From: Pseudomonadota bacterium
GTDB lineage: Bacteria; Pseudomonadota; Gammaproteobacteria; Burkholderiales; Rhodocyclaceae
Direction: 5' to 3'
Length of the DNA stretch: 64,000 bases
Assembly: GCA_026399515.1 (NCBI GenBank)
Contig: JAPLQT010000117.1
Span: 80,115-144,114, forward strand
This document shows, one piece after another, positions 34,468 through 43,636 of this stretch. Numbering within the stretch: the stretch's first letter is position 1; the number at the start of each line of letters is the position of its first letter. The translations under genes and the position numbers were made by a program. The notes under the pieces are model-generated. The model had not been told where the DNA came from. It saw nothing but the letters and a program-made list of their open reading frames with translations, and did no database searches.

Positions 34468-37400
34468 TCAGTGGTGGCGCCTGGCCTTGGTCATGGCGAC
34501 AACGCGCTGGATCAGGTCGTCGACATAAGTAAACACCACCGGGATCACCAGCAAGCTCAAGAAAGTGGAGGTAATCAGTCCGCCGATCACCACGATCGCC
34601 ATCGGGGCGCGAAAGCTCGGGTCCGTACCCAGGCCGATGGCGATCGGCAACATGCCTGCGCCCATCGCGATGGTGGTCATCACGATCGGACGCGAGCGTT
34701 TGAGGCAGGCGTCGAGCAACGCCTCCAGGCGGCCCAGCCCGTGATCGCGCCGGGCGAGTACGACGTAGTCGATCAGCAGGATGGAATTCTTGGTGGCGAT
34801 GCCCATCAGCATGATCAGGCCGATCATAGACGGCATCGACAATGCCGTATGCGTGATGAACAAGGCCAGGAAGGCGCCGGGGATGGAAAGGACCAGCGCG
34901 GCCAGTATGGTGGCGGGCTGGAAGAAGTCCTTGAACAGCAGCACCAGCACGATGTAGATACACAGCACCCCGGTCGCCATGGCGAGGCTGAAGCTGGCGA
35001 ACAGTTCGCCCATCGCCTCGGCGTCGCCGACCGACCGCTGGATGACGCCTGGCGGCAGTTGCTTGAGCGAGGGCAGAGCCAGCGCGCTATTCTCGACCTC
35101 GCCGAGCGGCATCTGGTTCAACTCGATCTCGAAATTGATGTTGCGCAGCCGGTCGTAGCGGTCGATCTCGGCGGGGCCGCCGGCCAGACTCAAAGTCGCC
35201 ACATTGCCCAACATCACCGGCCCGTGCGCGCCCGGTATCATCAAGCGTTCGAGCAGGCCGAGATCCTGGCGCGCGCCCGGCGGCAGCTTGACCACGATCG
35301 GAATCTGACGCTGGGCGAGATTCAGCTTGGCGAGGTTCTGGTCGTAATCGCCGGCGGTGGCGATGCGCAGCACTTCGGCGATGGCCGCCGAGCTCACGCC
35401 AAGATCGGCGGCGCGCGCGAAGTCCGGGCGCACCACCAGTTCCGGCCGGACCAGGCTGGCGGTCGACGTGACGCTGCCGACACCCTGGATGGTGCGCAAT
35501 TCCTTTTCGACCAGGCGGGCATGTTCGGCCAGCAACTGGCCGTTCTCGCTGGCCAGCACCAGCACGTATTTGTCGTTCGAGCCGCCGAAGCCGACCCTGA
35601 CCTGGGCGCCCGGCAAGACGTCGAGCGCCGCGCGCAGTTCGCCTTCGACCTCCTGCTTCCTTTTACCGCCGCGCTCGGCGCGCGGCGTCAGGTTGATGGT
35701 CAGGGTCGCCTTGCGGACCTCGGCGGCGCCGCGCGCCACGAACGGATCGCTGCCGGCGGCGCCGCCGCCGACAGCGGTGTACACCATCTTCACGTGCGGA
35801 TTCTTCTCGACCAGGGTGCGGGCCTGCTCGGCGACCGTCAGGGTCTGCTCGAAAGTGCTGCCGGGTGGCAGCGTCAGGTACACCTGGGTTTGCGACAAAT
35901 CGTCGGGCGGGATGAAGCCGGTCGGCAGCAGCGGCACCAGCGCGAAGGAAGCGGCGAAGAAGACCGCCGCCGCCAGCAGGGTGAGGATGCGGTGTCGCTG
36001 GCACCAGCCGGCCCAGCCCAGATACAGCGTTACCCAGCGCGGCTGGACATAGGCCTTCCTCGGCGGCCTGAGAATATAGGCCGCCATCATGGGCGTCAAC
36101 ATGCGTGCCACAACCAGCGAGAAAAACACCGCGATGGCCGCCGTCCAGCCGAACTGGACGAAGAACTTGCCGGGGATCCCCGCCATAAAGGCGGTCGGAA
36201 GGAACACGGCGATCAGCGTAAACGTGGTGGCGATCACCGCCAGACCGATTTCGTCGGCGGCTTCCATGGCCGCCTGATAGGGTGTCTTGCCCATGCGCAG
36301 GTGGCGCATGATGTTCTCGATCTCGACGATGGCGTCGTCGACCAGGATGCCGACCACCAGGGACAGCGACAGCAGCGTCACGATATTGAGCGAGAAGTTC
36401 AGCGCGTACATCGCCGCGAAGGCCGGCAGGATCGAGAGCGGCAGCGCGGTGGCCGATACCAGCGTGGCGCGCCAGTCGCGCAGGAACAACCAGACGACGA
36501 TCACGGCGAGAATGGCGCCCTCGATGAGCAGCGCCATCGAGCCCTCGAAATTCTCCAGTACCGGGTCGACGAAGTTGAAGGCCTCGGTGATGACGATATC
36601 CGGGTGCTCGGCCTTGAGCTGCTCCAGGGTGGCGCGCACGCCGATCGCCAGATCGACCTCGCCGGCGCCGCGGCTGCGGACAATCTCGAAGCCGACCACC
36701 GGCTTGCCGTTGAGCAGGGCCGCGGAGCGCTGTTCAGCCACGGTGTCGGAGACCGTGGCGATCTGGTCGAGGCGGACGCGGCGGCCGGCGTTGCTGCCTT
36801 CGCCCAGCACGATTTCGAGCGCGGCCAGTTCTTCGGCGGAACCGACCGTGGCGATAGTCCGCAAGGACTGTTCGATCCCGCCGATGTCGGCGCGGCCGCC
36901 CGAGGCTTCCCGCTGCATCAGGCGCAACTGGCGCGAGACATCGGCCGCGGTGGCATTCAGCGCCAGCATCCGGGCCGGGTCGAGTTCGACACTCACTTCG
37001 CGGGTGACGCCGCCGACGCGGGAGACGGCACCGACGCCGCGCACGCTGAGGATGGCCTTGGCCACGGTGTTGTCGACGAACCAGGACAAGGCTTCGTCGT
37101 CCATGCGGCTGGAGGCCACCGTATAGGTCAATATCGGCGTGCCGGCCAGGTTGACCTTGGCGATCACCGGATCGCGCAGCTCGCCCGGCAGGTCGGAACG
37201 AATACGGGAGACCGCGTCGCGCACGTCGTCCACCGCTTCCTGGGTCGGCTTTTCGAGGCGGAACTCGACGGTGACGGTGACCGTGCCGTCCTGCACCAGG
37301 GTGTAGATGTGCTTGATGCCTTGCAGGGTGGCGACCGAATTTTCAATCTTGCGCGCCACCTCGGTTTCCAACTGCGCCGGTGCCGCGCCCGGCAGAACAG

Positions 37401-37545
37401 CGGTAACCGTGATCATCGGCAGGTCGATGTCGGGGAACTGCTGGATCTTCATACCGTGAAAGGCCATCGTGCCGAGCAGGGTCAGCATGACGAACAGCAG
37501 AACCGCCGGAATCGGATTCCGGATCGACCAGGAGGAAACATTCAT
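34468..37545 (-). CDS. RND efflux pump, inner-membrane subunit (HAE1 type)
   Basis: A 1025-residue proton-driven exporter of the AcrB/MexB class. The N-terminus NVSSWSIRNPIPAVLLFVML and QQFPDIDLPMITVTAVLPGA are family hallmarks, as is LVGILVDDAIVEIENIMRH in the fourth helix with the Asp pair used for proton relay. Twelve membrane helices and two large periplasmic loops fit the length. Its start overlaps the adaptor stop by 4 bp (ATGA). No outer-membrane channel gene is next to it. The substrate could be drugs, solvents or lipids. Confidence 0.95.
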   Translation of the reverse strand: MNVSSWSIRNPIPAVLLFVMLTLLGTMAFHGMKIQQFPDIDLPMITVTAVLPGAAPAQLETEVARKIENSVATLQGIKHIYTLVQDGTVTVTVEFRLEKPTQEAVDDVRDAVSRIRSDLPGELRDPVIAKVNLAGTPILTYTVASSRMDDEALSWFVDNTVAKAILSVRGVGAVSRVGGVTREVSVELDPARMLALNATAADVSRQLRLMQREASGGRADIGGIEQSLRTIATVGSAEELAALEIVLGEGSNAGRRVRLDQIATVSDTVAEQRSAALLNGKPVVGFEIVRSRGAGEVDLAIGVRATLEQLKAEHPDIVITEAFNFVDPVLENFEGSMALLIEGAILAVIVVWLFLRDWRATLVSATALPLSILPAFAAMYALNFSLNIVTLLSLSLVVGILVDDAIVEIENIMRHLRMGKTPYQAAMEAADEIGLAVIATTFTLIAVFLPTAFMAGIPGKFFVQFGWTAAIAVFFSLVVARMLTPMMAAYILRPPRKAYVQPRWVTLYLGWAGWCQRHRILTLLAAAVFFAASFALVPLLPTGFIPPDDLSQTQVYLTLPPGSTFEQTLTVAEQARTLVEKNPHVKMVYTAVGGGAAGSDPFVARGAAEVRKATLTINLTPRAERGGKRKQEVEGELRAALDVLPGAQVRVGFGGSNDKYVLVLASENGQLLAEHARLVEKELRTIQGVGSVTSTASLVRPELVVRPDFARAADLGVSSAAIAEVLRIATAGDYDQNLAKLNLAQRQIPIVVKLPPGARQDLGLLERLMIPGAHGPVMLGNVATLSLAGGPAEIDRYDRLRNINFEIELNQMPLGEVENSALALPSLKQLPPGVIQRSVGDAEAMGELFASFSLAMATGVLCIYIVLVLLFKDFFQPATILAALVLSIPGAFLALFITHTALSMPSMIGLIMLMGIATKNSILLIDYVVLARRDHGLGRLEALLDACLKRSRPIVMTTIAMGAGMLPIAIGLGTDPSFRAPMAIVVIGGLITSTFLSLLVIPVVFTYVDDLIQRVVAMTKARRHH

Positions 37546-38720
37546 GGCCGTTTTTCCGGTACCGGCGCCGAACCTGCTACCACGCGAACGGTATCGCCGT
37601 CGGCAAGAAAAGCGGAACCGCTCGCAACCACCCGCTGGCCGGCTCCGAGGCCGCCGGTGATCTCGATGCGCTCGCCTTTGCGGCGGCCGGTGGCGACTTT
37701 CGTCTGGGTCACTTTATTCAACGCCGCCGCTTGCCCATCGATGCGAAAGACATAACTGAATCCCTCGCGCAGCAACACCGCGGATTGCGGCAGGGTCAGC
37801 GCTGGGGTCTGGCCCAGTTCGAATTCGCCGCGGGCGAACATGCCGGCGCGGACATCGCCTCCGGCCGGCGCGGACAAATCGACGTAAACCAGCCCGTTGC
37901 GAGTCTGCGGATCCAGGGTGGGCGCAACGGTGCGCACCTTGCCCGGCACAGACTGTCCATTCGGACCTATCAGCTTCGCCACGTGGCCGGGTTTGAGCCT
38001 GGCCAGCTCCGTCGCCGTGACCTCGGCCCGCCATTCGAGCCGCCCGCCGCGAATCAGGCGGAACAGTTCTTGGCCTGGCTGCGTCAGGGAGCCGGGCGTG
38101 GCGGTGCGTGCCGAAATGACTCCGTTGTCCGGCGCGACCACGCTGGTTTTCGACAATCGCAACTCCGCCGCCTGTTGCCGGGCACGGGCGGCGTCCAGAC
38201 GCGCCTGCGCCGACAGTTCGGCGGTGAGGTACAGGGTGCCCTGCTGCGGGCTGAAAAAGCCCTGTGCCTGGAGCTTCCGGGCCCGCTCGCTGTTGGCGCG
38301 GGCCTCGGCCTGCATGGCTTCCAGTTCGGCAACCGCGGCCCTGGCCTCCGCCAAATCGATGGCCGCCGAGTCGCTATCGATGCGCGCCAGGACTTGGCCC
38401 TTATCCACCCTGTCGCCGACGTTGGCGCGTACCTCGGTAATGCGGAGATTGCCGATTTCAGCGCCGATCACGGCCTCCTGCCAGGCGGCGATACTGCCGT
38501 TGGCCGCCAGTGTCATCGGCCAAGTCTCCGATTGCAGCGCGGTGGCGGAAACCGTCAAGGCCGCTTTGGCGGATGCCGGCGTGGGCTTGTCGTTCGAGCC
38601 GCCGTCATTCCCCGCGCTGACCGCCGTGATGGAGAGGCAGAACGCCACGAAGGCGATCGCCGGAACGCTTGGCTTCATGACACTAAAGCCGGGTAACTTT
38701 GGTAACGCTTGAACCTTCAT
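37542..38720 (-). CDS. RND efflux adaptor (membrane fusion protein)
   Basis: A 392-residue periplasmic partner of the pump just downstream. A hydrophobic segment lies at residues 19-36. The lipoyl halves are VGDRVDKGQVLARIDSD and VVAPDNGVISARTATPGSLT, with a coiled-coil hairpin between and a beta-barrel end. The ATG at 38720 has AGGTG 5 bp ahead; the ATG at 38678 has no ribosome-binding site. It and the pump form a two-gene operon. Confidence 0.93.
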   Translation of the reverse strand: MKVQALPKLPGFSVMKPSVPAIAFVAFCLSITAVSAGNDGGSNDKPTPASAKAALTVSATALQSETWPMTLAANGSIAAWQEAVIGAEIGNLRITEVRANVGDRVDKGQVLARIDSDSAAIDLAEARAAVAELEAMQAEARANSERARKLQAQGFFSPQQGTLYLTAELSAQARLDAARARQQAAELRLSKTSVVAPDNGVISARTATPGSLTQPGQELFRLIRGGRLEWRAEVTATELARLKPGHVAKLIGPNGQSVPGKVRTVAPTLDPQTRNGLVYVDLSAPAGGDVRAGMFARGEFELGQTPALTLPQSAVLLREGFSYVFRIDGQAAALNKVTQTKVATGRRKGERIEITGGLGAGQRVVASGSAFLADGDTVRVVAGSAPVPEKRP

Positions 38721-38791
38721 CGATACACCTCGAACATTTCAAAAAACAGAGCGCCGCTGAATGCGGCGCCCCGGTCTGCCATAGTCGATCC

Positions 38792-39964
38792 CTACTTGTT
38801 CAATTGCCGCATCGCCCTCTCCAGGCCTTCCAGGGTCAGCGGGAACATGCGCCCGCCGACGATATTGTGGATGATCTGGATCGAGTGCCGGTATTCCCAT
38901 AGCCGTTCGGGCTCCGGATTGATCCACACCGCGCGGGGATATCTGTCGAGCAGGCGGGCAAGCCAGGTGGCGCCGGCTTCCTCGTTCATGTATTCGACGC
39001 TGCCGCCGGGCTGGAGTATTTCGTAGGGACTCATGGTGGCGTCGCCGACGATGATCAGCTTGTAGTCGTCGCCGTATTTATGCATCACGTCGTGAAGCGG
39101 AAAGCGTTCCGCATGGCGTCGGCGGTTGTCACGCCAGACATAGTCATAGACGCAGTTGTGGAAATAGTAGTATTCGAGGTGCTTGAATTCGGTCTTGGCG
39201 GCGGAGAACATTTCCTCGCACAGCTTGATGTGGTCGTCCATCGAACCGCCGATATCCAGGAACAACAGCACCTTGACCTTGTTGTGCCGCTCCGGCTGCA
39301 TTTTCAGGTCCAGCCAGCCGGCGTTCTGAGCCGTGCCACGGATGGTGCCGTCGAGATCGAGTTCCTCCGCCGCGCCTTCGCGGGCGAAGCGGCGCAAGCG
39401 GCGCAAGGCGATCTTGATGTTGCGGGTGCCGAGCTCGACCGAGTCGTCGAGATTGCGATATTCGCGGTTCTCCCACACCTTGATGGCGGTGCGGTTGCCG
39501 GCCGATTCCCCGCCGATGCGGATGCCTTCCGGATGGTAACCGGCGTTGCCGTAGGGCGAACTGCCCCCCGTGCCTATCCATTTGCTGCCACCCTGGTGGC
39601 GCCCCTTCTGTTCTTCAAGCCGTTGCTTGAACTGTTCCATCAGCTTGTCCCATCCCAGCTTTTCCAACTTGGCTTTTTCTTCGGGCGTCAGATGCTTCTG
39701 CATCATCGCCCGCAGCCAATCCTCGGGGATCTCCGCTTCCAGGCCGGGCAGCGCCGTCACTCCCTTGAAGTAGGCACCGAAAGCCCGGTCGAACTTGTCG
39801 TAGTGGGACTCGTCCTTGACCAGGCAGGCGCGGGACAGCACATAGAAATTGTCCAGGCTGTATCCCGCCAGGCGTGCCTGCAAGGCTTCCAACAAAGTCA
39901 GGAACTCGCGCGTCGAAACGGGCAGCTTGGCTGCCTTGAGGTGGAGGAAGAAATCGATCAGCAT
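38792..39964 (-). CDS. VWA-domain protein, COG3825 type, partner of MoxR ATPase
   Basis: A 390-residue cytosolic protein. The N-terminal 120 residues are helical; a Gly-rich stretch follows (GGSKWIGTGGSSPYGNAG); the C-terminal half is a von Willebrand A domain with the metal site FLDIGGSM (Asp237, Gly239, Ser241). The usual motif is DxSxS, so the first Ser is a Gly here. Such proteins act with MoxR AAA ATPases in assembly or metal insertion of other proteins. Here a diguanylate cyclase gene stands between this gene and moxR; the gaps are 21 and 57 bp, so all three may be one operon. Confidence 0.85.
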   Translation of the reverse strand: MLIDFFLHLKAAKLPVSTREFLTLLEALQARLAGYSLDNFYVLSRACLVKDESHYDKFDRAFGAYFKGVTALPGLEAEIPEDWLRAMMQKHLTPEEKAKLEKLGWDKLMEQFKQRLEEQKGRHQGGSKWIGTGGSSPYGNAGYHPEGIRIGGESAGNRTAIKVWENREYRNLDDSVELGTRNIKIALRRLRRFAREGAAEELDLDGTIRGTAQNAGWLDLKMQPERHNKVKVLLFLDIGGSMDDHIKLCEEMFSAAKTEFKHLEYYYFHNCVYDYVWRDNRRRHAERFPLHDVMHKYGDDYKLIIVGDATMSPYEILQPGGSVEYMNEEAGATWLARLLDRYPRAVWINPEPERLWEYRHSIQIIHNIVGGRMFPLTLEGLERAMRQLNK

Positions 39965-39985
39965 GGTCGTTCCGATGGAGAAAGG

Positions 39986-41134
39986 TCACTGCGGAGAGAA
40001 CACCACGACGCGGTTGCGTCCGTCCGACTTGGCGAGATACAGGGCCAAGTCGGCGCTCTGGGTCAACTGGTCGGGTGTCGCGCCATGCTGAGGGTAGGCG
40101 GCTATGCCGACCGACAGCGTCGTCTGAATGCGTTGTTCGCCCACCACCACGGTTCGCGCCTCGAAGTCCGCGCGCCATTGTTCGGCCCGCTCGCGAGCGA
40201 CTTCCAGCGGCATCTTGGGCAGCAGCAATAGAAATTCTTCCCCGCCATAGCGGCACAGGACATCTTCCGCGCGGGCGCCCTCGTTCAACAATCCGCTAAA
40301 GAATTTGAGCACTTCGTCACCTGCCTGGTGGCCGTAGGTATCGTTGACTTTTTTGAAATGGTCCAGGTCGATCATCATCAGGCTGAGCGGATAAGACTCG
40401 CGCTTGGCGCGCGCCAGTTCCCGCTCGAGAGTTTCATCCAGATAGCGGCGATTATAGAGGCCGGTGAGGGAATCGCGCATCGCCTGGTCCTGGAGTTGCG
40501 CATGCAGTTGCCGGATTTCGACGATCTGCTCCTGTAGCTCGATGTTCTTTGCCACGAGGATATCCTGCGCGGCTTTTCTCTCCAGTTCTTCCCGCTGCAA
40601 TATTGCGCGCGTATCGCGCAATTTCTTCCGTTGGACAAAGACGAAATTGCCGATTTGGGTTACATAGATCGACAAACCGACCAGGCACCACGCGGTTACC
40701 GGCAGATCGGTCTGCGGTGAAAACTTGAATCCGGCGACGAGTATCCAGCTCACTGCGCCCGCCGAAAAATACAGCGTCGATCTCACCGCGCCGCGCCAGC
40801 CACCGATGATGGCATTGTTGAGCGTCGCTCCGAGCAATAGCGTGTAAGTGATCGAAACAGGGAAGTCAAGCACGGCCGACCAGACACCGAACAATACACA
40901 ATCGAACAACAGGTTCGTCAGTTCGGCTTTCCGTGGGTCAATGGCACTCCGCGCACGCAGGAAAACCAGGTAGGGATAGGCGAAAAATTGCAGCACCAGC
41001 AGCCCCCATGCGATTGCGCCATATCCCCTGCCCCACATGTGCATGCCGATGGCGATCATCAGCGCGGTCAAGGTAACCCAGCGCACCTTGAAATGGGCTT
41101 CGACCAACCATTGTTGCCTTGACTGTTTCAGCAT
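39986..41134 (-). CDS. Membrane-bound diguanylate cyclase (GGDEF)
   Basis: A 382-residue enzyme that makes cyclic di-GMP. Residues 18-165 hold about five membrane helices of a MASE-type sensor region. A coiled coil (about 170-215) leads into the GGDEF domain: RDSLTGLYNRRYL, then DLDHFKKVNDTYGHQAGDEV and the active site GGEEF at 297-301. The inhibitory site RAED (288-291) lies 5 residues before it, so product feedback is likely. The signal sensed is unknown. It lies between moxR and the VWA gene on the same strand. Confidence 0.93.
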   Translation of the reverse strand: MLKQSRQQWLVEAHFKVRWVTLTALMIAIGMHMWGRGYGAIAWGLLVLQFFAYPYLVFLRARSAIDPRKAELTNLLFDCVLFGVWSAVLDFPVSITYTLLLGATLNNAIIGGWRGAVRSTLYFSAGAVSWILVAGFKFSPQTDLPVTAWCLVGLSIYVTQIGNFVFVQRKKLRDTRAILQREELERKAAQDILVAKNIELQEQIVEIRQLHAQLQDQAMRDSLTGLYNRRYLDETLERELARAKRESYPLSLMMIDLDHFKKVNDTYGHQAGDEVLKFFSGLLNEGARAEDVLCRYGGEEFLLLLPKMPLEVARERAEQWRADFEARTVVVGEQRIQTTLSVGIAAYPQHGATPDQLTQSADLALYLAKSDGRNRVVVFSPQ

Positions 41135-41191
41135 GTCTGGCAGGGAAGTGGCGATGTCGTGTCTCGCTCGTGCAACATCCGGCCTGCGGCA

Positions 41192-42043
41192 TCAGCGGTT
41201 ATGTTTCGCCATGAATACCAGGCGCTCGAACAGGTGCACGTCCTGCTCGTTCTTGAGCAGCGCTCCATGTAATGGCGGAACTGCGACCTTGTTGTCTTTG
41301 GAGCGCAAGGCCTCGGGCGGAATCTCCTCGGCAAGCAGTAGTTTGAGCCAGTCCAGCAGTTCCGAAGTCGAAGGTTTCTTCTTCAGTCCGGGTATCTCGC
41401 GCAGTTCGAAGAATACTTCCAGAGCCTCTTTCAACAACGACTTCTTCAGACCAGGGTAGTGGACGTCGACGATGTTCTGCATGGTCTCCTTGTCGGGAAA
41501 CTTGATGTAATGGAAGAAGCAGCGGCGCAGGAAAGCGTCCGGAAGCTCCTTCTCGTTGTTGGAGGTGATGAAGACGATGGGGCGATGTTTCGCCTTGACC
41601 AGTTGCTGGGTTTCGTACACGTAGAACTCCATGCGATCCAGTTCGCGCAACAGATCGTTGGGAAACTCGATATCGGCCTTGTCGATCTCGTCGATCAGGA
41701 TCACCGTCGGCCGGTCGGCTTCGAGCGCCTGCCACAGCACGCCCTTGACGATGTAGTTGGCGATATCGCGAACCCGCTCGCCGTCCGCGCCACCGAGTTG
41801 CGAATCGCGGAGGCGCGAAACGGCGTCGTATTCATAAAGACCCTGCTGGGCCTTGGTGGTGGACTTGATGTGCCACTGCAACAACGGTGCGCCGAGCGCG
41901 TTGGCGACTTCCTCGGCCAGCATGGTCTTGCCGGTGCCCGGCTCCCCTTTGATCAGCAGAGGCCGTTGCAGGGTGATGGCGGCATTGACCGCCAACATCA
42001 GGTCGGGGGTGGCGACATAGGTGGAGCTGCCTTGGAAACGCAT
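41192..42043 (-). CDS. MoxR-family AAA+ ATPase
   Basis: A 283-residue ATPase. Walker A is KGEPGTGKTMLA, Walker B is VILIDEIDKAD, and VFITSNNEKELPDAFLRRCF contains sensor 1 and the arginine finger. MoxR ATPases work with VWA proteins as chaperones for maturation of complexes such as dehydrogenases. It is first in the likely operon moxR-diguanylate cyclase-VWA. The client protein is unknown. Confidence 0.93.
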   Translation of the reverse strand: MRFQGSSTYVATPDLMLAVNAAITLQRPLLIKGEPGTGKTMLAEEVANALGAPLLQWHIKSTTKAQQGLYEYDAVSRLRDSQLGGADGERVRDIANYIVKGVLWQALEADRPTVILIDEIDKADIEFPNDLLRELDRMEFYVYETQQLVKAKHRPIVFITSNNEKELPDAFLRRCFFHYIKFPDKETMQNIVDVHYPGLKKSLLKEALEVFFELREIPGLKKKPSTSELLDWLKLLLAEEIPPEALRSKDNKVAVPPLHGALLKNEQDVHLFERLVFMAKHNR

Positions 42044-42093
42044 GAGACGATCCTCGAAAGGTTAATAGGGCAATTGTATCGGGTTGGGCGCTC

Positions 42094-42525
42094 TTAGCTC
42101 TTAATCCGACGGCGCAGGCAATCGAGATAAGCGACGCCGTCGGGCGGTGCCTGGTCGCGCTGGGCGCGCCAGACGGTCTCGCCGAGGCATTCGAGAACTT
42201 CATGGAGCGCCGGGTGGCGGTCGCCATGGCGCGCCAGCAAAGCCTCGAAGATGGCGCGCAATCCGGGTGGCTGGTCGATGGAAAGTTGTTCTTCGACGGC
42301 CAAATGCAGCGACAGATGCAGGAAAGGATTGGCCTCTCCTCCCTCCGGAATCCAGTCGCGCGCCAATGCTTCTTCGCCGCCGCCGAGCACGGCATGATAT
42401 TCAGGGTGGATGCGGACGAGGTCGGCCGCCAGGTGTTCCAGCGGAGTGATCGGCAAGCCTTGTTGCTGTTTGCGCCAGGCCTCGATGAAGAAGCGCCTGG
42501 ACTGGTCGCGGGTTGGATTAAACAT
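42094..42525 (-). CDS. DUF1841 family protein
   Basis: A 143-residue conserved protein of unknown function, starting MFNPTRDQSRRFFIEAWRK and including LHLSLHLAVEEQLSIDQPPG, a His-rich helix typical of the family. The ATG at 42525 overlaps the nth stop by 8 bp, so it is translated after nth. A longer reading into nth is rejected. Confidence 0.9.
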   Translation of the reverse strand: MFNPTRDQSRRFFIEAWRKQQQGLPITPLEHLAADLVRIHPEYHAVLGGGEEALARDWIPEGGEANPFLHLSLHLAVEEQLSIDQPPGLRAIFEALLARHGDRHPALHEVLECLGETVWRAQRDQAPPDGVAYLDCLRRRIKS

Positions 42526-43153
42526 CGGTTCTTTCGGGAAATTCGCACACGCCTCGAATGATACAGCGCTGGCAGTCGGGCTTGCGCGCCTTGCATACAT
42601 AGCGTCCATGCAGGATCAGCCAATGGTGGGCATGCTGGCGGTATTCGGCGGGAACGGCTTTTTGCAGTTTATCTTCGACCGTCCGGACATCCTTGCCCGG
42701 CGCCAGCCCGGTGCGATTGGCGAGGCGGAAGATGTGCGTGTCCACGGCGATGACGGGTTCGTGGAAAATGGTGTTGAGGATGACATTCGCCGTTTTCCGC
42801 CCGACCCCGGGCAGGGCCTCGAGCGCGTCGCGGTCATGCGGGACCTCGCCGTCATGGCGTTGCATCAGCAGATTCGCCATCGCCACGACATGCCTGGCCT
42901 TGGTCGGATAGAGGCCGATGCTCTTGATGTAGCCGGACAGCTCTCGCTCGCCGAGGGCGGCAATCAGCGCGGGGGTCGGCGCGACGCGAAACAACTCGCG
43001 CGTTGCCAGATTGACGCCTTTGTCGGTCGCTTGCGCCGAAAGGATCACCGCCACCAGCAATTGGAAGGGCGTCGCGTATTCAAGCTCGGTGGTCGGATGC
43101 GGATCGGCCGCGGCAAGACGCTCGAACAGGGCGCGGACTTTTTTCGGGTTCAT
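42518..43153 (-). CDS. nth: Endonuclease III
   Basis: A 211-residue DNA glycosylase/AP lyase for oxidised pyrimidines. The helix-hairpin-helix LPGVGRKTANVIL carries the catalytic Lys; the catalytic Asp is in AVDTHIFRL. The iron-sulfur site has the spacing Cys-x6-Cys-x2-Cys-x5-Cys near the end. It follows the ferredoxin gene by 4 bp and overlaps the DUF1841 gene, a group often kept together in betaproteobacteria. Confidence 0.96.
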   Translation of the reverse strand: MNPKKVRALFERLAAADPHPTTELEYATPFQLLVAVILSAQATDKGVNLATRELFRVAPTPALIAALGERELSGYIKSIGLYPTKARHVVAMANLLMQRHDGEVPHDRDALEALPGVGRKTANVILNTIFHEPVIAVDTHIFRLANRTGLAPGKDVRTVEDKLQKAVPAEYRQHAHHWLILHGRYVCKARKPDCQRCIIRGVCEFPERTDV

Positions 43154-43157
43154 GGAA

Positions 43158-43616
43158 TCACCTGGCGTTGAGCTGCCGCGCGCGGGCGATGGCGGCGGCG
43201 ATCAGTGCCTGCCGGGTGTCCGCCGCGGCGTTCGATAGTCGGGCCGCCGCCTTGGCGGCCAAACGTTCGGCCTTCTCGCGCTGATCGCGCGCGCCGCGCA
43301 ACAGATGAAACTCGTGGCGCTGACGCGCTCTTTCAGCGGCGGCTTGAGGGTCTTCGATACGATCAAGCAACGGCAACATGTCGATGCAATCCACCGGACA
43401 GGGAGGGAGACACAATTCGCAACCGGTACACCATGCAGTGACGATGGTGTGCATCTGCTTCGCGGCACCGATGATCGCATCGACCGGGCAGGCCTGGATG
43501 CACAAGGTGCAACCGATGCAGGCGATTTCATCGATGAAGGCGGTGGCCGGTGGTTTCTTGATGCCGTGGATGGCCTCGATGCAGACGGCCAGCGGATCAT
43601 TCGCAGTATCGGACAT
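43158..43616 (-). CDS. RnfB-like soluble ferredoxin
   Basis: A 152-residue protein with two 4Fe-4S motifs, [12 protein letters not shown] and [12 protein letters not shown], closely like the C-terminal part of RnfB/RsxB. The N-terminal membrane anchor and the extra cluster domain of full RnfB are missing. The C-terminal third is an Ala/Arg-rich helix. No other rnf genes are nearby. It lies 4 bp before nth, whose product also has a 4Fe-4S cluster, so it may supply or repair redox state there, but that is an inference. Confidence 0.85.
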   Translation of the reverse strand: MSDTANDPLAVCIEAIHGIKKPPATAFIDEIACIGCTLCIQACPVDAIIGAAKQMHTIVTAWCTGCELCLPPCPVDCIDMLPLLDRIEDPQAAAERARQRHEFHLLRGARDQREKAERLAAKAAARLSNAAADTRQALIAAAIARARQLNAR

Positions 43617-43636
43617 GGGTTGCCGGGCAAAGTCGA

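Noticed and set aside
34423..37755. Very long plus-strand frame opposite the RND pump
   Set aside because: It is the shadow of a conserved 1025-residue pump on the other strand, with His/Gln/Arg/Gly-rich composition typical of antisense frames.
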